This document shows, in pieces, positions 43,949-52,279 of a stretch of DNA of 64,000 nt. A model generated the notes under the pieces. It worked only from the letters and a program-made list of their open reading frames with translations. It did no database searches and was not told the origin of the DNA. The DNA lies in NCBI RefSeq assembly GCF_018860155.1, contig NZ_JAHKNI010000001.1:75333-139332 (forward strand), in the 5' to 3' direction. The position numbers and the translations under genes were made by a program. Source of the DNA: Nocardia albiluteola (lineage in GTDB: Bacteria; Actinomycetota; Actinomycetes; Mycobacteriales; Mycobacteriaceae). Each line of letters opens with the position of its first letter. The first letter of the stretch is position 1.

Positions 43949-44943
43949 CCCTGGCACCCCTCGATCACTCGGGCGAAGCACAACCAGTTGTCCGGGAACA
44001 GCCACGGCAGCCCGACCTCGCCGTAGGGGCCGTTGCCGAGCGCGTTGTTGAGCTGGCGCAACGAGACCGGCATGATCGACAGCAGCCGATCGAGGTTGTC
44101 CTTGTTCTTCTGCAGGCCGGCGGCCATCGTGTTGAGCTGATCGATGGTGGGGCCGAGCTGATTCCGATTCTCCGCACCGATCTGCTGCAGCTGCCTGGTC
44201 AGGTTGGCCACGTTGTTCAGCAGCTCGCGCAGCAGCGCCTGACGCTCCATCACCCGGTTGGCGATGGCCTCGCCCTGGGTGATGACCAGCAGCAGGCTGT
44301 TGCGGTTGTCGGCGAGGATCTTGGTGACCTTGTCCAGATTCTTGAGCAGGCCGTCGACCTGATCCCTGCGGTCGTTGATGGTCTTGGCCAGTGCGCCGAC
44401 GCTGTCCAGGGCCTGCGCGGTCAGCTGCGGCGAGCCGTCGAGCTGATCGCCGATGACCTTGAACGACTGCACCAGCTGCTGGGTGTTCAGCGCCTCGAAC
44501 TTCGGCGTGCCGACCTGGATCACGTCGTTCAGGTCGTACGGAACCACGGTGTTGTTCTTGTGGATTCGGTTGCCGCTCAGGCCCGATCCGTCGCCCGGAT
44601 CCAGGCTGATGTAGCGGGCGCCGAGCAGCGTGGCCATCTTGATCGCGGCCTTCGCATCCGGGCCCAGCTTCAGATCTCCGTTGACCTGCAACGTGATCAG
44701 GACGTGGTCGCCCTCGAGCTTCTCACCCGAGACCGAGCCCACCGGTACGCCGGAGACATCGACCTTGTCGCCGACCCGCACGCCGGCGGTCTGGGCGAAT
44801 TCGGCGTCGATGGACTGCTTCCCGACGCCGAGCTTGTTGAAGCCGGAGGAGCCCACGAGCAGCACCACGATCAACGCGGCGCCGATCATGCCCAGCCAGA
44901 AGTTACGGTTGCGGTCGAAACGCGCTCTGATCTTTCCCATCAT
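43945..44943 (-). CDS. mceC: Mce family protein C
   Basis: A 332-residue MCE-domain protein. The N-terminal transmembrane helix (FWLGMIGAALIVVLLVGSSG) is followed by the MCE domain (IDAEFAQTAGVRVGDKVDVSGVPVGSV), helical repeats, and a C-terminus with two cysteines (NWLCFARVIEGCQG). The ATG at 44943 overlaps the mceB stop codon by 4 nt. It is translationally coupled within the operon. Confidence 0.9.
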   Translation of the reverse strand: MMGKIRARFDRNRNFWLGMIGAALIVVLLVGSSGFNKLGVGKQSIDAEFAQTAGVRVGDKVDVSGVPVGSVSGEKLEGDHVLITLQVNGDLKLGPDAKAAIKMATLLGARYISLDPGDGSGLSGNRIHKNNTVVPYDLNDVIQVGTPKFEALNTQQLVQSFKVIGDQLDGSPQLTAQALDSVGALAKTINDRRDQVDGLLKNLDKVTKILADNRNSLLLVITQGEAIANRVMERQALLRELLNNVANLTRQLQQIGAENRNQLGPTIDQLNTMAAGLQKNKDNLDRLLSIMPVSLRQLNNALGNGPYGEVGLPWLFPDNWLCFARVIEGCQG

Positions 44944-45968
44944 GGCCGGCACACCGCCGACTGGGAGTGACCACCGATCTGGGTGAGCAGCCCGCGCGGC
45001 AGCAGCACCCCGTACAGCGAGATGTCGAGGCTGCACACGTAGGCCTGGGCGTACGCGCCGTCCTGGGTGAACTTCTCGACATCGGCCAGGATGTTCGGCA
45101 GGTCGATCGCGGCCTGATCGAGCTTGGCGCCGTTGGCGATCAGCATGGTCAGCGCGTCGACGGTGGCGTTCTGCGCGGCGGCGATCTTCGGCTGCACGCC
45201 GCCGACCATGTTCACCAGTGAGGTGGTGGCGTCGGCGATCTGCACGGTCGAGCGCTGCAGCGACTGGCCCTGTTCGTACAGCCCGCCGATCAAGGCACGG
45301 GTCTGGGTCACCAGCGTCTCCAATTCGTCGCCTCGTTTCGCCAGCCCCTGCATGACCCCGGACAGGTTGACGATGACATCGGACAGGATCGCGTCGCGGC
45401 GCTGGAAGTCGCCCGCCAGCGCGGCGGCCTGGGTGATGAACGCGCTCAGCGAGACGCCGTCACCCTGCAGCGCCTGGATAAAGGTATTGGACAGGTCGTT
45501 GACCTGCTTCGGGTTCAGCGTCTGGAACAGCGGCTGAAAACCGTTGAGCAGCCCGGAGATGTCGAAGGACGGCTCGGTCTGGTTCAGCGGGATCGAGGCG
45601 CCGTCCCGCAGCGCGTTGCCGCTGCCCTGGGTGCCGGGGGCCAGCGCCACGTAGCGCTGGCCGATCAGGTTCTGGTAGCGGATCAGCGCCTTGGTGGTGC
45701 CGAACAGGGTCTGATCGCGCTGCACGATGAACGTCACGACGGCGTGGTGCTGCTTGTCCAGGTCGATCTTGCTGACCTTGCCCACACGCACCCCGGCCAT
45801 CCGCACGTCGTCGCCCGGACGCAGGCCCAGCACATCGGTGAACGTCGCGGAGTAGCTGTTGGTGGAGCCGGAAACGCTGCGCGCCAGCGTATTCCAGATG
45901 ACCACCGTCACCAGCACCGAGACGATCGCGAAGACGCCGAAGCCGATCAGCGGTTTGCGAATACTCAC
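44940..45968 (-). CDS. mceB: Mce family protein B
   Basis: A 342-residue MCE-domain protein. It has an N-terminal transmembrane helix (LIGFGVFAIVSVLVTVVIWNTL), the MCE domain (SYSATFTDVLGLRPGDDVRMAGVRVGKV), a helical region, and a C-terminus with paired cysteines (YVCSLDISLYG and SAVCRP). The start codon is GTG at 45968, overlapping the TGA of a repeat-borne 18-codon mini-ORF (GTGA). This is the only junction in the mceA-F block that is not a direct gene-to-gene overlap. Confidence 0.9.
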   Translation of the reverse strand: MSIRKPLIGFGVFAIVSVLVTVVIWNTLARSVSGSTNSYSATFTDVLGLRPGDDVRMAGVRVGKVSKIDLDKQHHAVVTFIVQRDQTLFGTTKALIRYQNLIGQRYVALAPGTQGSGNALRDGASIPLNQTEPSFDISGLLNGFQPLFQTLNPKQVNDLSNTFIQALQGDGVSLSAFITQAAALAGDFQRRDAILSDVIVNLSGVMQGLAKRGDELETLVTQTRALIGGLYEQGQSLQRSTVQIADATTSLVNMVGGVQPKIAAAQNATVDALTMLIANGAKLDQAAIDLPNILADVEKFTQDGAYAQAYVCSLDISLYGVLLPRGLLTQIGGHSQSAVCRP

Positions 45969-46125
45969 GACTCCGCCTCGCTGGCGCTCGGCTCCATCGT
46001 GCCCGGGGCGTGCTGGCTCATCGGTTCACTCCGCTTCGCTCCGTTCACGATTCCGCCTCGCTGGCGCTCGGCTCCATCGTGCACGGGGCGTGCTGGCTCA
46101 CTGGTTCACTCCGCTTCGCTCCGTT
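45965..46125 (-). repeat. Two 80-bp tandem repeats with coupled mini-ORFs between mceA and mceB
   Basis: Unit 1 (45966-46045) and unit 2 (46046-46125) match at 76 of 80 positions. On the operon strand each unit encodes an 18-codon ORF, GTG 46101 to TGA 46045 and ATG 46021 to TGA 45965, with peptides of the form (M/V)SQHAPxTMEPSASEAES. Each ORF has a GGAG about 9 nt upstream. The second ORF's stop overlaps the mceB GTG, and the first unit begins at the mceA stop. The layout is like the MIRU elements of mycobacterial operons, whose small ORFs overlap neighbouring stop and start codons; sequence relatedness to MIRU is not claimed. Confidence 0.88.
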
Positions 46126-47621
46126 CACCGGCCCGCACCGTTTTCGGTAACTTGCAAGGTTCCACCGTTCAATATCGAGCTCAGCAGCAGGTATTCGGCG
46201 ATGGTCGGCTGACGTCCCAGCAGCGCGGTGACGGCCGCGTCACCGGTGTAGTCGACCGTCCCGGCGATCGGCGCGGCGGCCGGTTTCGGCGAGACCGGAA
46301 GGGCGGCCGGGCCATTCGGCGCGGCCGGCTTCGGCGCGGTGGGCCGCGAAAGGCCCGGGATGCCGTTCGGGAACAGGCTCTGCAGCGGCGTCCCGGCGAA
46401 GGGGACCGCCGGCGCGACCGGGGCCGCGGGCGCGGACACGGTGAGGCCCGGGATGGCGGGCAGGCCCGGCACCGCCGCCAGCGGCGGCAGGCCCCGCGCG
46501 GAGTCCAGCGCGCGCGGCTTCAGCGCCGGGGTCGCGGGACCGGGATCCGATACCGCCGGCGCGGTCCCGCAGCTCGGTCCGGCCATGGTGCCGTAGCGCG
46601 GGCAGTTGCTGCGGTCGTAGGGCTTGTACGGGGTGAAGGTGAGGCCCAGGTTCCAGACCATCTGGCGCTGCGGACCCCAGTGGAAGGTCGTGTTCAACGC
46701 CCGGATCGAGGAGTTCAGGCTCGCGATGGCCTCGGGAATCGCCTGCGGCTCGGCCGTGATCGCGCCGAACAGATTGCCGGTGTCCCGGGTGAGTCGCTCG
46801 CCGACGTCGCCGTTGGCCGCGAACAGGGCGTTGACCTTGTCCACGGTGCTCTCGCTGCCGGTGAGCAGCGCGGCCACCGCGGCCCGCTTGTCGGAGATGG
46901 TCTTCGCCGTCTTCACCGACTCGGCCAGCGTCTGCACCAGCTGCGGCGCGGACTGGTTCAGGGCGTCGAAGGAGGAGGAGAAGTTGTCCAGGGTCTGGCC
47001 CACGTTCGGCACGGCCGCGCGGACCTTGGTCAGCCAGTCGTTCAGCCGCTCCACGGTGGAGCCGGGCACCCGGCTGCCGCTCTCCAGCGCATAGGACAGC
47101 GTGCCGAGCACCCGGCCCAGCTGCACCGGATCGATCTTGTTCAGGATGGTGCGGACCGTGGTCAGCGTGTCCTGCAGCGCGATGGTGCCCTGGCTGCGGT
47201 CCTCGGCGATCTGCGAACCCTGGTGCAGGGAAGCCTGATCGGAGCCGTTGTAGACCAGCTCGACCGAGGTGACGGCGAACAGGTTGCTCGGCACCACCCG
47301 GGCGGTGACGTTGGCCGGAATGCCGTCGGTGTACTCCGGCTTCAGCTCGATGTGCACCTGCTGTTGGGTGCCCTGTTCGGCGACGGCGACGTCCTTGACC
47401 GAGCCGACCAGCACGCCGCGGAACTTCACATCGGCATCGGAGGGAAGTCCGTCGCCCGTGGTGCTCAGGTTCGCGGTGACGTCGACCTTGGGATGCAGGA
47501 TGTAGCCCTTGTAGCGGGCCATCAGGAAGGTCAGGATCAGCGCGAAGACGACCACCCCGGCCACGCCCGCGACCAGCAGCTGCCGCATCGTCGGTCCGCG
47601 CCCACTCGGATCGATGATCAT
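46125..47621 (-). CDS. mceA: Mce family protein A
   Basis: A 498-residue MCE-domain protein, the first of the six subunits. The N-terminal transmembrane helix (LLVAGVAGVVVFALILTFL) is followed by the MCE domain (VDVTANLSTTGDGLPSDADVKFRGVLVGSV), helical tunnel segments, and a long Ala/Pro-rich C-terminal tail of about 130 residues (from about residue 355), longer than in most MceA proteins. In M. tuberculosis Mce1A and Mce4A define the substrate class (fatty acids and sterols). It starts 10 nt after the stop of yrbEB. Its stop codon touches the 80-bp repeat. Confidence 0.9.
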   Translation of the reverse strand: MIIDPSGRGPTMRQLLVAGVAGVVVFALILTFLMARYKGYILHPKVDVTANLSTTGDGLPSDADVKFRGVLVGSVKDVAVAEQGTQQQVHIELKPEYTDGIPANVTARVVPSNLFAVTSVELVYNGSDQASLHQGSQIAEDRSQGTIALQDTLTTVRTILNKIDPVQLGRVLGTLSYALESGSRVPGSTVERLNDWLTKVRAAVPNVGQTLDNFSSSFDALNQSAPQLVQTLAESVKTAKTISDKRAAVAALLTGSESTVDKVNALFAANGDVGERLTRDTGNLFGAITAEPQAIPEAIASLNSSIRALNTTFHWGPQRQMVWNLGLTFTPYKPYDRSNCPRYGTMAGPSCGTAPAVSDPGPATPALKPRALDSARGLPPLAAVPGLPAIPGLTVSAPAAPVAPAVPFAGTPLQSLFPNGIPGLSRPTAPKPAAPNGPAALPVSPKPAAAPIAGTVDYTGDAAVTALLGRQPTIAEYLLLSSILNGGTLQVTENGAGR

Positions 47622-47630
47622 GCCCGGCCC

Positions 47631-48494
47631 CTATCCCGAAATCCTGATGCCGGGGTTGACTCCCCAGACCGCCAGCGTGATGAACAAGTCGGCGAAGACC
47701 ACGGCGATGATGCAGTACTTGATGGCGCGCCCGGCCGCGACGCCGACGCCCTCGGGGCCGCCGGAGGCGAAGAATCCGTAGTAACACTGGATGAAGGTGG
47801 TGATCGCCACGAAGACAATGGCTTTCAGCAGCGACCACAGCACGTCGTGCGGTACCAGGAATTGGTAGAAGTAGTGCTGGAAGGTGCCGCTGGCGGTGCC
47901 GCCGTAGAGCCGGACCGTGATCGCGCAGGAGATGTAGGCGAACGGCAGGGCCAGGCAGTACAGCGGGACGATCGCGATCATCGCCGCGATCATCCGGGTG
48001 CTGACCAGATACGGCAGCGGGCGAATGGCCTGGGATTCGAGGGCGTCGATCTCCTCGGCGATGCGCATCGAGCCCAGTTGCGCGGTGAACCGGCAGCCGG
48101 CCTGCGCGGCGAACGCCAGGGTCGCGAGCATCGGGCCCAGTTCACGGGTGGTGGCGAAGGCCGAGATGGCGCCGGTGATCGGGCTGAGCCCCAGCAGATT
48201 CAGCGAGGTGTAGCCCTGGATTCCTACGGTCATACCGCCGAAGGCGCTCAGGATCAGCACCACGCCCACGGTGCCGCCGCCGACGATCAGGCTGCCGTTA
48301 CCCCAGGTGACGTCCGAGAGCAGACGCCAGATCTCCTTGGGATAGTGCTTGAACGCCAACGGCATCGAGCCGATCGACCGCAGGAAGAAGAAGACCTGGT
48401 GACCGATGCGGGCCAGCCAGTCGCGCGGCGCGCCGGCCGACGACTTGAGGCGCTCGAGGGGCCGCAGCAGCGGCGGTACATAGGTTGACGACAC
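47631..48494 (-). CDS. yrbEB: YrbE/MlaE-family permease B
   Basis: A 287-residue MlaE-type permease that pairs with YrbEA to form the membrane core of the Mce importer. Family features are the amphipathic N-terminal interface helix, the TTRELGPMLATLAFAAQAGCRFTAQLGSMRIAEEIDALE segment (about residues 116-154) that couples to the ATPase, and five transmembrane helices. The partner ATPase (MceG/Mkl) is not in this window. It starts 3 nt after yrbEA ends. Confidence 0.92.
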   Translation of the reverse strand: MSSTYVPPLLRPLERLKSSAGAPRDWLARIGHQVFFFLRSIGSMPLAFKHYPKEIWRLLSDVTWGNGSLIVGGGTVGVVLILSAFGGMTVGIQGYTSLNLLGLSPITGAISAFATTRELGPMLATLAFAAQAGCRFTAQLGSMRIAEEIDALESQAIRPLPYLVSTRMIAAMIAIVPLYCLALPFAYISCAITVRLYGGTASGTFQHYFYQFLVPHDVLWSLLKAIVFVAITTFIQCYYGFFASGGPEGVGVAAGRAIKYCIIAVVFADLFITLAVWGVNPGIRISG

Positions 48495-48497
48495 CGC

Positions 48498-49373
48498 TCA
48501 GACCATCTGTGGGGGGAACAGGGTGTTGTAGATCTCCGTGACGATCAGGTTCACACCGAACAACATCACCGCGGACAGCACCACGGCCGTGTTCACCGAG
48601 TTCGCGACTCCGCCCGGGCCACCACGGGTGTTCAGCCCGGTGTCGCAGGCGATGATGGCCGCCAGCAACCCGAAGATCAACGACTTCACCAGTGCCACAA
48701 GCAGGTCCGTAGTGACCGCGAAGGAGGCGAAGGTTCCGATGTAGGAGCCCGGCGTGCCGTTCTGCGCAAAGATATTGAAGATGTAGCCGGTCAGGAAGCC
48801 GACGAAGACGACGAACCCGCACAGCAGAACCGACACTAACATAGCGGCGCCCAGACGGGGCGCTACGAGACGGCGCATCGGGTCGACGCCCATCACCTTC
48901 ATCGCGTCGATCTCCTCGCGGATGGTGCGGGAACCGAGGTCGGCACAGATGGCCGAGCCGACCGCGCCGGCGATCATCAGCGAGGTAACCAGCGGGGCGC
49001 CCTGCTGGATGATGCCCAGCCCGTTGGCCGCGCCGATGAAGGAGGTCGCGCCGACCTGCCCGGCGACCGAGCCGACCTGGATCGAGACGATGACACCGAT
49101 CGGGATGGCAACCAGCAGCGTCGGCGCGGCGGCGACGCTGGACATGAACGCGCACTGGCGAACGAATTCGCCGAAGGGAAACCGGCGGCGGAAGATGCTG
49201 ACGAACAGCTCGGCGACGGCCGCAATGCCCATGGTGATCTGACGGCCGAAGGTTTCCAGCGAACGCTTCGGATGGTCCTGCCAGTACCCTCTGGTCCAGT
49301 CGAGCGCGCCGCCCATTCGCGACGCTGGACGCGTGGCCCCCGACCCGCCCGGACCGTCGGTGGTGACTTGCAC
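48498..49373 (-). CDS. yrbEA: YrbE/MlaE-family permease A
   Basis: A 291-residue MlaE-type permease and first gene of the mce operon. It has the conserved VTSLMIAGAVGSAICADLGSRTIREEIDAMKVMGVDP coupling helix (about residues 130-166) and five transmembrane helices. The N-terminal 30 residues are hydrophilic. The start is GTG at 49373 with GAGAGGGG about 7 nt upstream. A perfect KstR-type operator (49558-49571) lies 185 nt upstream, which suggests the yrbE4A/mce4 lineage for sterol uptake. Confidence 0.92.
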   Translation of the reverse strand: MQVTTDGPGGSGATRPASRMGGALDWTRGYWQDHPKRSLETFGRQITMGIAAVAELFVSIFRRRFPFGEFVRQCAFMSSVAAAPTLLVAIPIGVIVSIQVGSVAGQVGATSFIGAANGLGIIQQGAPLVTSLMIAGAVGSAICADLGSRTIREEIDAMKVMGVDPMRRLVAPRLGAAMLVSVLLCGFVVFVGFLTGYIFNIFAQNGTPGSYIGTFASFAVTTDLLVALVKSLIFGLLAAIIACDTGLNTRGGPGGVANSVNTAVVLSAVMLFGVNLIVTEIYNTLFPPQMV

Positions 49374-49557
49374 TGGCTAACCCCTCTCGACGCCGGTTAC
49401 TCGCCCCGACGACTGTTTGCTTGACGCACCCTACTACGGAGTTAGGAAAAACACATCACGATCAGTGACTCCAGCCATAGACCCACATCACGGCCGGTCC
49501 GGGGCTGTGAAATGGGCCAATTGGTTGGGAAAAGCAACAAAAACGGCGGATGGCTTC

Positions 49558-49571
49558 TAGAACAGGTTCTA
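49558..49571. promoter_or_regulatory. KstR-type operator
   Basis: TAGAACAGGTTCTA is a perfect dyad and matches the 14-bp KstR consensus TnnAACnnGTTnnA at every fixed position. KstR represses cholesterol uptake and degradation genes, including mce4, in mycobacteria and rhodococci. The site is 185 nt upstream of yrbEA. Confidence 0.75.
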
Positions 49572-49843
49572 CACTCCTGAACGAATGTCCAACTCTTCTC
49601 GGTCGCTCCGCGAAATAAACCGGAACGAATTAATCTAAATAATGGCTCGCCGTGTAAACTCGGAGCCTATCTCTCGAACCCGCGAATCGTGTATCTTTGC
49701 GGGCCGTGTCGCCGCGCCGACGCGCCGGTCACGACGCCGCGTGCGCCCCGCGCGCCGCGCCCGGCCCGACCTCACGATCCGTGGCAGCCGACCAGCAAAC
49801 TACAGTCCCGTAGAACGCACACCGGAGCGCGATTACTGACAGG

Positions 49844-49858
49844 ATGTAGTAACTACAT
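49844..49858. promoter_or_regulatory. Perfect palindrome upstream of the S1 protease gene
   Basis: ATGTAGT-A-ACTACAT, with 7-bp arms and a 1-nt centre, lies 41 nt upstream of the protease ATG. It looks like an operator for an unidentified regulator or overlaps the promoter. Confidence 0.5.
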
Positions 49859-49898
49859 GGATTGATATCGTGCGGGCTTCCGACGTCTCTGGAGGGAC

Positions 49899-50570
49899 AT
49901 GTTCAACACACTCGCCAAGGCGGCGCGTACCGCCTTCGCAGTCGCCATCGGCGCGGCGCTGCTCGGGACGGGCGCGGGAGTCGCGCAGGCCGCGGCCGGA
50001 CCGGCGGTCATCGGTGGCGGTTCCGGAATCATCATTGACAACCAGTTCGAGTGCACGGTCACCACGATCGGCCACGACGGGGCGGGACGGCTGGTCGGCC
50101 TGACCGCCGGCCACTGCGGCGAGGCGGGCGCGCAGGTGTGGGCCGAACGGGATCGCGGCGCGGGTGTGATCGGCCGCTTCGTGTATTCGAACCACGATCT
50201 GGACTACGCGGTGATCCAATTCGATCCGGGCAAGGTCGTCCCGGTCAATCGGGTGGGCAACGTGACGATCACCCGGCTCGGCGCCCCGGCGCAGTTCCCC
50301 AACATCGTCTGCAAGGAGGGCCGCACCACCGGCAACACCTGCGGCATCGCGTGGGGCGACATCTTCCAGACCGATGAGACCTGGTCCCAGATGTGTGTGG
50401 TGGAGGGCGATTCCGGCGCACCGGTGGTCATCGGCTCGACGCTGGTCGGCATGGTGAACGCCTACCTGGCGGTGTCCTGCTTCGGTCCCGAGGTCGGCAC
50501 CAACATGAGCGCGATCGTGCGCGATCTGAACGCACGCGGCGGCGCCGGCGCGGGCTTCCGCCCGATCTGA
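49899..50570 (+). CDS. Secreted S1-family (trypsin/alpha-lytic-like) serine protease
   Basis: A 223-residue exported protein. The signal peptide (residues 1 to about 32, ending AQA) is followed by a chymotrypsin-fold domain with His72 (LTAGHC), Asp102 (NHDLDYAVI; Asp100 is also near) and Ser172 (VVEGDSGAPVV). Cysteines around the His and Ser loops could form two to three disulfides. There is hardly any pro-region, unlike alpha-lytic protease. ATG at 49899 with CTGGAGGGAC upstream. A classic terminator with a T6 tract follows. Substrate unknown; inactive relatives exist, but the triad here is intact. Confidence 0.85.
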   Translation: MFNTLAKAARTAFAVAIGAALLGTGAGVAQAAAGPAVIGGGSGIIIDNQFECTVTTIGHDGAGRLVGLTAGHCGEAGAQVWAERDRGAGVIGRFVYSNHDLDYAVIQFDPGKVVPVNRVGNVTITRLGAPAQFPNIVCKEGRTTGNTCGIAWGDIFQTDETWSQMCVVEGDSGAPVVIGSTLVGMVNAYLAVSCFGPEVGTNMSAIVRDLNARGGAGAGFRPI

Positions 50571-50608
50571 CCGGTTCTCCCTCGTTCGGAGCGCGGAGTG
50601 AAACCCGC

Positions 50609-50662
50609 ACCGCGGGGCGGCAATTCGAGTGTTCGACTCGGACAGCCGCCTCGCGGTTTTTT
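50609..50662 (+). terminator. Intrinsic terminator with T-tract
   Basis: A 13-bp stem (50609-50621 with 50645-50657, one G-T wobble) encloses a nested CGAGT/ACTCG stem and is followed by six T. It lies 39 nt after the protease stop codon and runs into the end of the convergent MFS gene. Confidence 0.85.
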
Positions 50663-52136
50663 ATTGCCCCGAAAGCTTCGGCTGCACGGCCGGTCCGGTC
50701 ACTCCGCAGTTCGGCAGGCAATCCACGTCGGTCGGCTGGGCGGGCAGCGCGTCGCGCTTGCGCGGGCTGCCTAGCAGTGCGGCCGCGATGACCGCGCCGA
50801 CGACCAGCAGGCCCGCACAGATCCACATCGCCACCCGGAAGCCGTGATCGATCACGGCGGCGTCCCCGATCGAACCCGAAATCCCCGCCAGCCCCGGCAG
50901 CGCGGCCACCGCGAGCAACTGCGCGGTACGGGCGACCGCGTTGTTGACCCCCGACGCGATCCCCGCCTCGCCCGCCGGAACCGCGCCCAGCACCGCCCCC
51001 GTCAGGGGGGCTACCAGCGCCGAGAGCCCCAACCCGAACACCAGCACACCGGGCAGCACGTCCCGCAGATAGCCGCCGATGCTGCCCGAACCGGATCCGA
51101 TGCGCAGCAACAGCACCAGCCCGCCCGCGGACAGCAGCGGTCCGATCGTCATGAGCGGGCGCGGGCCGTGGTGCTGGGCCCAGCGCCCCGCGCGGGAGGA
51201 CAGGACCAGCATGAGCAGCGTGATCGGGAGCGTGGCCACGCCCGACATCAGCGGTGAGAAGTGCGCGACCTGCTGCAGCTGCAGCACCAGCAGGAAGAAG
51301 ACCCCGCCCAGCGCGGCATAGACAGCCAGGGTCACCAGGTTCGCCGCGGTGAACACCCGGGACCGGAACAGCGACGGCGGCACCAGCGGATGATTGCTGC
51401 GCATTTCGATCACCACGAACACCGCCAGCAGCACCAGACCGGCGACCGCGAGCACCGGCATCTTCTCGATCAGGCCGAAGGTCAGCGCGCCCAGCGCGAG
51501 GGCCACCACCACCGCGCCCGGAATGTCCAGCCGCGTCGAGGCGTTCGGATCGCGGCTCTCGGGCACGTGCCGCAGCGAGACGGCCACCACCACCGCGGCA
51601 AGCGGCACATTGATCAGGAAGATCGAGCGCCAGGTGGCCACGTCGATCAGCCAGCCGCCCAGGAACGGGCCGATCGCGCCCGCGATCCCGCCGAATCCGG
51701 ACCACAGGCCGATCGCCGCGCCCTGGTCGCGCCGGTCGATGGACGCCGAGATCAGAGCCAGGCTGCCCGGGGTGAGCAGCGCGCCGGCCACCCCCTGCAC
51801 CACCCGCGCGGCGATCATCATCTCGATGTTCACCGCCGCGCCGCACAGTACCGAGGCCGCCGCGAAACCGATTGTGCCCCAGACGAATACCTTACGACGG
51901 CCGAGTTTGTCCCCCAGCGATCCGCCGAGCAGGATGAACGAGGCCAGCGTCAGCGTGTAGCCGCTCAATGTCCATTGCAGCCCGGAAACCCCGGTGTGCA
52001 GGGCATTCCCGATGCGCGGCAGCGCGATGTTGACGACTGTGGCATCCATCGAGGCCACCGCGGAGCCCAGCACCGTGGCCAGCAGAATCCATCGCCCGGT
52101 CGCCGAACGCAGGCGCGGGGATGCAGAATCACTCAT
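50661..52136 (-). CDS. MFS transporter of the EmrB/QacA (DHA2) drug exporter family
   Basis: A 491-residue membrane protein with about 14 transmembrane helices. DHA2 motifs are SMDATVVNIALPRI in helix 1 (motif D1), GDKLGRRKVFVWG (motif A) and WSGFGGIAGAIGPFLGGWL (motif C of antiporters). It probably exports a toxic compound in exchange for protons. The ATG at 52136 begins MSDSASPRL; the longer frame is antisense-like. It is divergent from a small secreted protein gene, and the space between holds a strong 33-nt dyad (52173-52205), a likely operator, although no regulator gene is adjacent. Confidence 0.87.
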   Translation of the reverse strand: MSDSASPRLRSATGRWILLATVLGSAVASMDATVVNIALPRIGNALHTGVSGLQWTLSGYTLTLASFILLGGSLGDKLGRRKVFVWGTIGFAAASVLCGAAVNIEMMIAARVVQGVAGALLTPGSLALISASIDRRDQGAAIGLWSGFGGIAGAIGPFLGGWLIDVATWRSIFLINVPLAAVVVAVSLRHVPESRDPNASTRLDIPGAVVVALALGALTFGLIEKMPVLAVAGLVLLAVFVVIEMRSNHPLVPPSLFRSRVFTAANLVTLAVYAALGGVFFLLVLQLQQVAHFSPLMSGVATLPITLLMLVLSSRAGRWAQHHGPRPLMTIGPLLSAGGLVLLLRIGSGSGSIGGYLRDVLPGVLVFGLGLSALVAPLTGAVLGAVPAGEAGIASGVNNAVARTAQLLAVAALPGLAGISGSIGDAAVIDHGFRVAMWICAGLLVVGAVIAAALLGSPRKRDALPAQPTDVDCLPNCGVTGPAVQPKLSGQ

Positions 52137-52172
52137 TGCTCTCACGCTACGGATCGTGACGAGAATCGGTGT

Positions 52173-52205
52173 CGTTTCACATGCGGGAATCCGCCACGTG
52201 AAACG
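52173..52205. promoter_or_regulatory. 33-nt nested dyad upstream of the MFS gene
   Basis: Outer arms CGTTTCAC (52173-52180) and GTGAAACG (52198-52205), inner arms GCGG (52183-52186) and CCGC (52191-52194). It lies 37-69 nt upstream of the MFS start. Both arm pairs are perfect, which fits a repressor operator for the exporter. Confidence 0.55.
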
Positions 52206-52243
52206 GTCGCGTACCGAATTGCCGAGTCGTAGCAACCATCTGG

Positions 52244-52260
52244 GTACAGTGGTCCTGTAC
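52244..52260. promoter_or_regulatory. Dyad upstream of the small secreted protein gene
   Basis: GTACAG-N5-CTGTAC, a perfect 6-bp inverted repeat, 19 nt before the ATG at 52280. It may be an operator or overlap the -10 region. Confidence 0.4.
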
Positions 52261-52279
52261 GTCAGGATGGAGTTGAACA

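Larger units (their letters stand above)
49374..49898. other. Regulatory region between the mce operon and the S1 protease gene
   Basis: 525 nt, markedly AT-richer than its surroundings at 49430-49680. It contains the KstR-type box (49558-49571), a CCAATTGG palindrome (49517-49524), an AT-rich patch around 49610-49645 and a perfect 15-nt palindrome (49844-49858) near the protease gene. No reading frame here is convincing. Confidence 0.65.

Noticed and set aside
45744..48488. 914-codon plus-strand frame across mceB, mceA and yrbEB
   Set aside because: Antisense shadow of three conserved operon genes.
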